Below, one piece after another: positions 4,890-5,463 of a DNA stretch of 5,463 nucleotides. The position numbers were made by a program, and so were the translations under genes. The notes beneath the pieces are model-generated. The model ran no database searches and had not been told where the DNA came from. It worked only from the letters and a program-made list of their open reading frames with translations. Positions within the stretch are counted from its first letter, which is position 1. Each line of letters begins with the position of its first letter. The stretch is from Candidatus Zixiibacteriota bacterium (GTDB taxonomy: Bacteria > Zixibacteria > MSB-5A5 > CAIYYT01): assembly GCA_026397575.1 (NCBI GenBank), contig JAPLUP010000575.1, forward strand, positions 1 through 5,463. Reading direction: 5' to 3'.

Positions 4890-5463
4890 TTACAACAAAT
4901 AGACTACTAAGCCACTGCGAAGTTTTGGCTCGAACCAGGTTGACTTGGGCGGCATGACACCCCCCGAGTCGGCAACATCTTTCAGAGCTTGCATCGAGAC
5001 AGGCGGCATCGAGAATGCTACCTTGAATTTGCCACTATCGACCAACCTGACTAATTCGCTGGTGCCGCGAATCCCGCCGACGAAATCAATGCGCTTGTCG
5101 GTGCGGGGATTGGTAATGCCGAGAATCGGGTCAAGAAGATTGTGTGACAGAATGCTGGCATCCAATCGTTCGATCGGGTCGAACTTGTTGAAACTGCCAG
5201 ACAGCGGCATAATGCGGTACCACTTGCCGTCCAGATACATTCCGATCACATGTTCCTGTTCCGATTCCACCGGTTCGCCGTTAGTCTCAGGTTCGACCAG
5301 AAAACGCGACTTCACTTGCTGGATAAACGCGTTCGGCGACATCCCTTTCAAGTCGGCCACGACCCGATTGTAAGGAAGAATCCTGAGCTGATCGGATGGG
5401 AAGACAACGGTCAGAAAATGGTTGAAGGGTTCGGTGCCGTCATAGTTCGGATTGGCGAAACGA
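4890..5463 (-). CDS. DUF1015 family protein, C-terminal part
   Basis: The frame is open to the right edge; about 190 C-terminal residues are present of a protein that is usually around 400 residues. The visible part starts RFANPNYDGTEPFNHFL and continues with the family block FLTVVFPSDQLRILPYNRVV (codons near 5360-5420). It ends with the conserved DSGGVMPPKSTWFEPKLRSG segment close to the C-terminus, a hallmark of DUF1015. No membrane segment is seen. It is the gene upstream of serA on the same strand, 39 bp away, and is probably co-transcribed with serA and serC; the same association is known to me from several anaerobic bacteria. The function is not settled to my knowledge; a role in serine or phosphoserine metabolism is inferred from context only. 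The C-terminal family call is strong. Confidence 0.94.
   Translation of the reverse strand, partial: RFANPNYDGTEPFNHFLTVVFPSDQLRILPYNRVVADLKGMSPNAFIQQVKSRFLVEPETNGEPVESEQEHVIGMYLDGKWYRIMPLSGSFNKFDPIERLDASILSHNLLDPILGITNPRTDKRIDFVGGIRGTSELVRLVDSGKFKVAFSMPPVSMQALKDVADSGGVMPPKSTWFEPKLRSGLVVYLL

Noticed and set aside
4945..5373. Rightward 142-codon open frame opposite the DUF1015 gene
   Set aside because: It is antisense to a well-conserved family segment, and its length is explained by codon bias of the true gene.
1..5463. CRISPR array, tRNA, rRNA or classical riboswitch
   Set aside because: I found no regularly spaced direct repeats, no tRNA-like cloverleaf and no riboswitch core that I could recognise on either strand.

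Overview
The window is an ordinary chromosomal segment with about half G+C, carrying seven recognisable protein genes, two of them cut by the window edges. I see no RNA gene, phage gene, transposase or CRISPR array. Several genes have good Shine-Dalgarno sequences and there is a TTGACA-type promoter. With the DUF1015-serA-serC gene order and the abundant small intergenic hairpin repeats, this suggests an uncultured bacterium of a deep-branching group (for example an FCB-superphylum candidate phylum such as Zixibacteria) rather than a typical Bacteroidota member, whose leaders usually lack Shine-Dalgarno sequences. This placement is an inference and is weak.

Left part (1-1937): the N-terminal 161 residues of an M20 metallopeptidase run leftward off the window. 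They are separated by a 346-bp divergent control region from two rightward genes for thiol peroxidases: a Prx1/AhpC-type 2-Cys peroxiredoxin (830-1348) and an atypical 2-Cys thiol peroxidase Tpx (1422-1937). These two probably form an antioxidant operon; a palindromic repeat fills the gap between them.

Middle (1938-2793): a DUF456 membrane protein gene (2104-2619, leftward) is embedded in a cluster of small hairpin repeats. Two repeat families are each present as an inverted pair: one pair flanks the DUF456 gene, the other lies wholly downstream of it. A further single hairpin lies just after serC.

Right part (2794-5463): a leftward cluster is read in the order DUF1015 protein, D-3-phosphoglycerate dehydrogenase (serA, short form without ACT domain), phosphoserine aminotransferase (serC). 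SerA and SerC carry out the first two steps from 3-phosphoglycerate to O-phosphoserine; no phosphoserine phosphatase is visible. The conserved DUF1015 neighbour is a candidate for a further serine-related role. Points worth a second look are an Asp where the catalytic Glu of SerA is expected, a displaced resolving Cys and missing GGLG/YF elements in the first peroxiredoxin, a stem-loop spanning the serA stop codon, and the hairpin repeat cluster.
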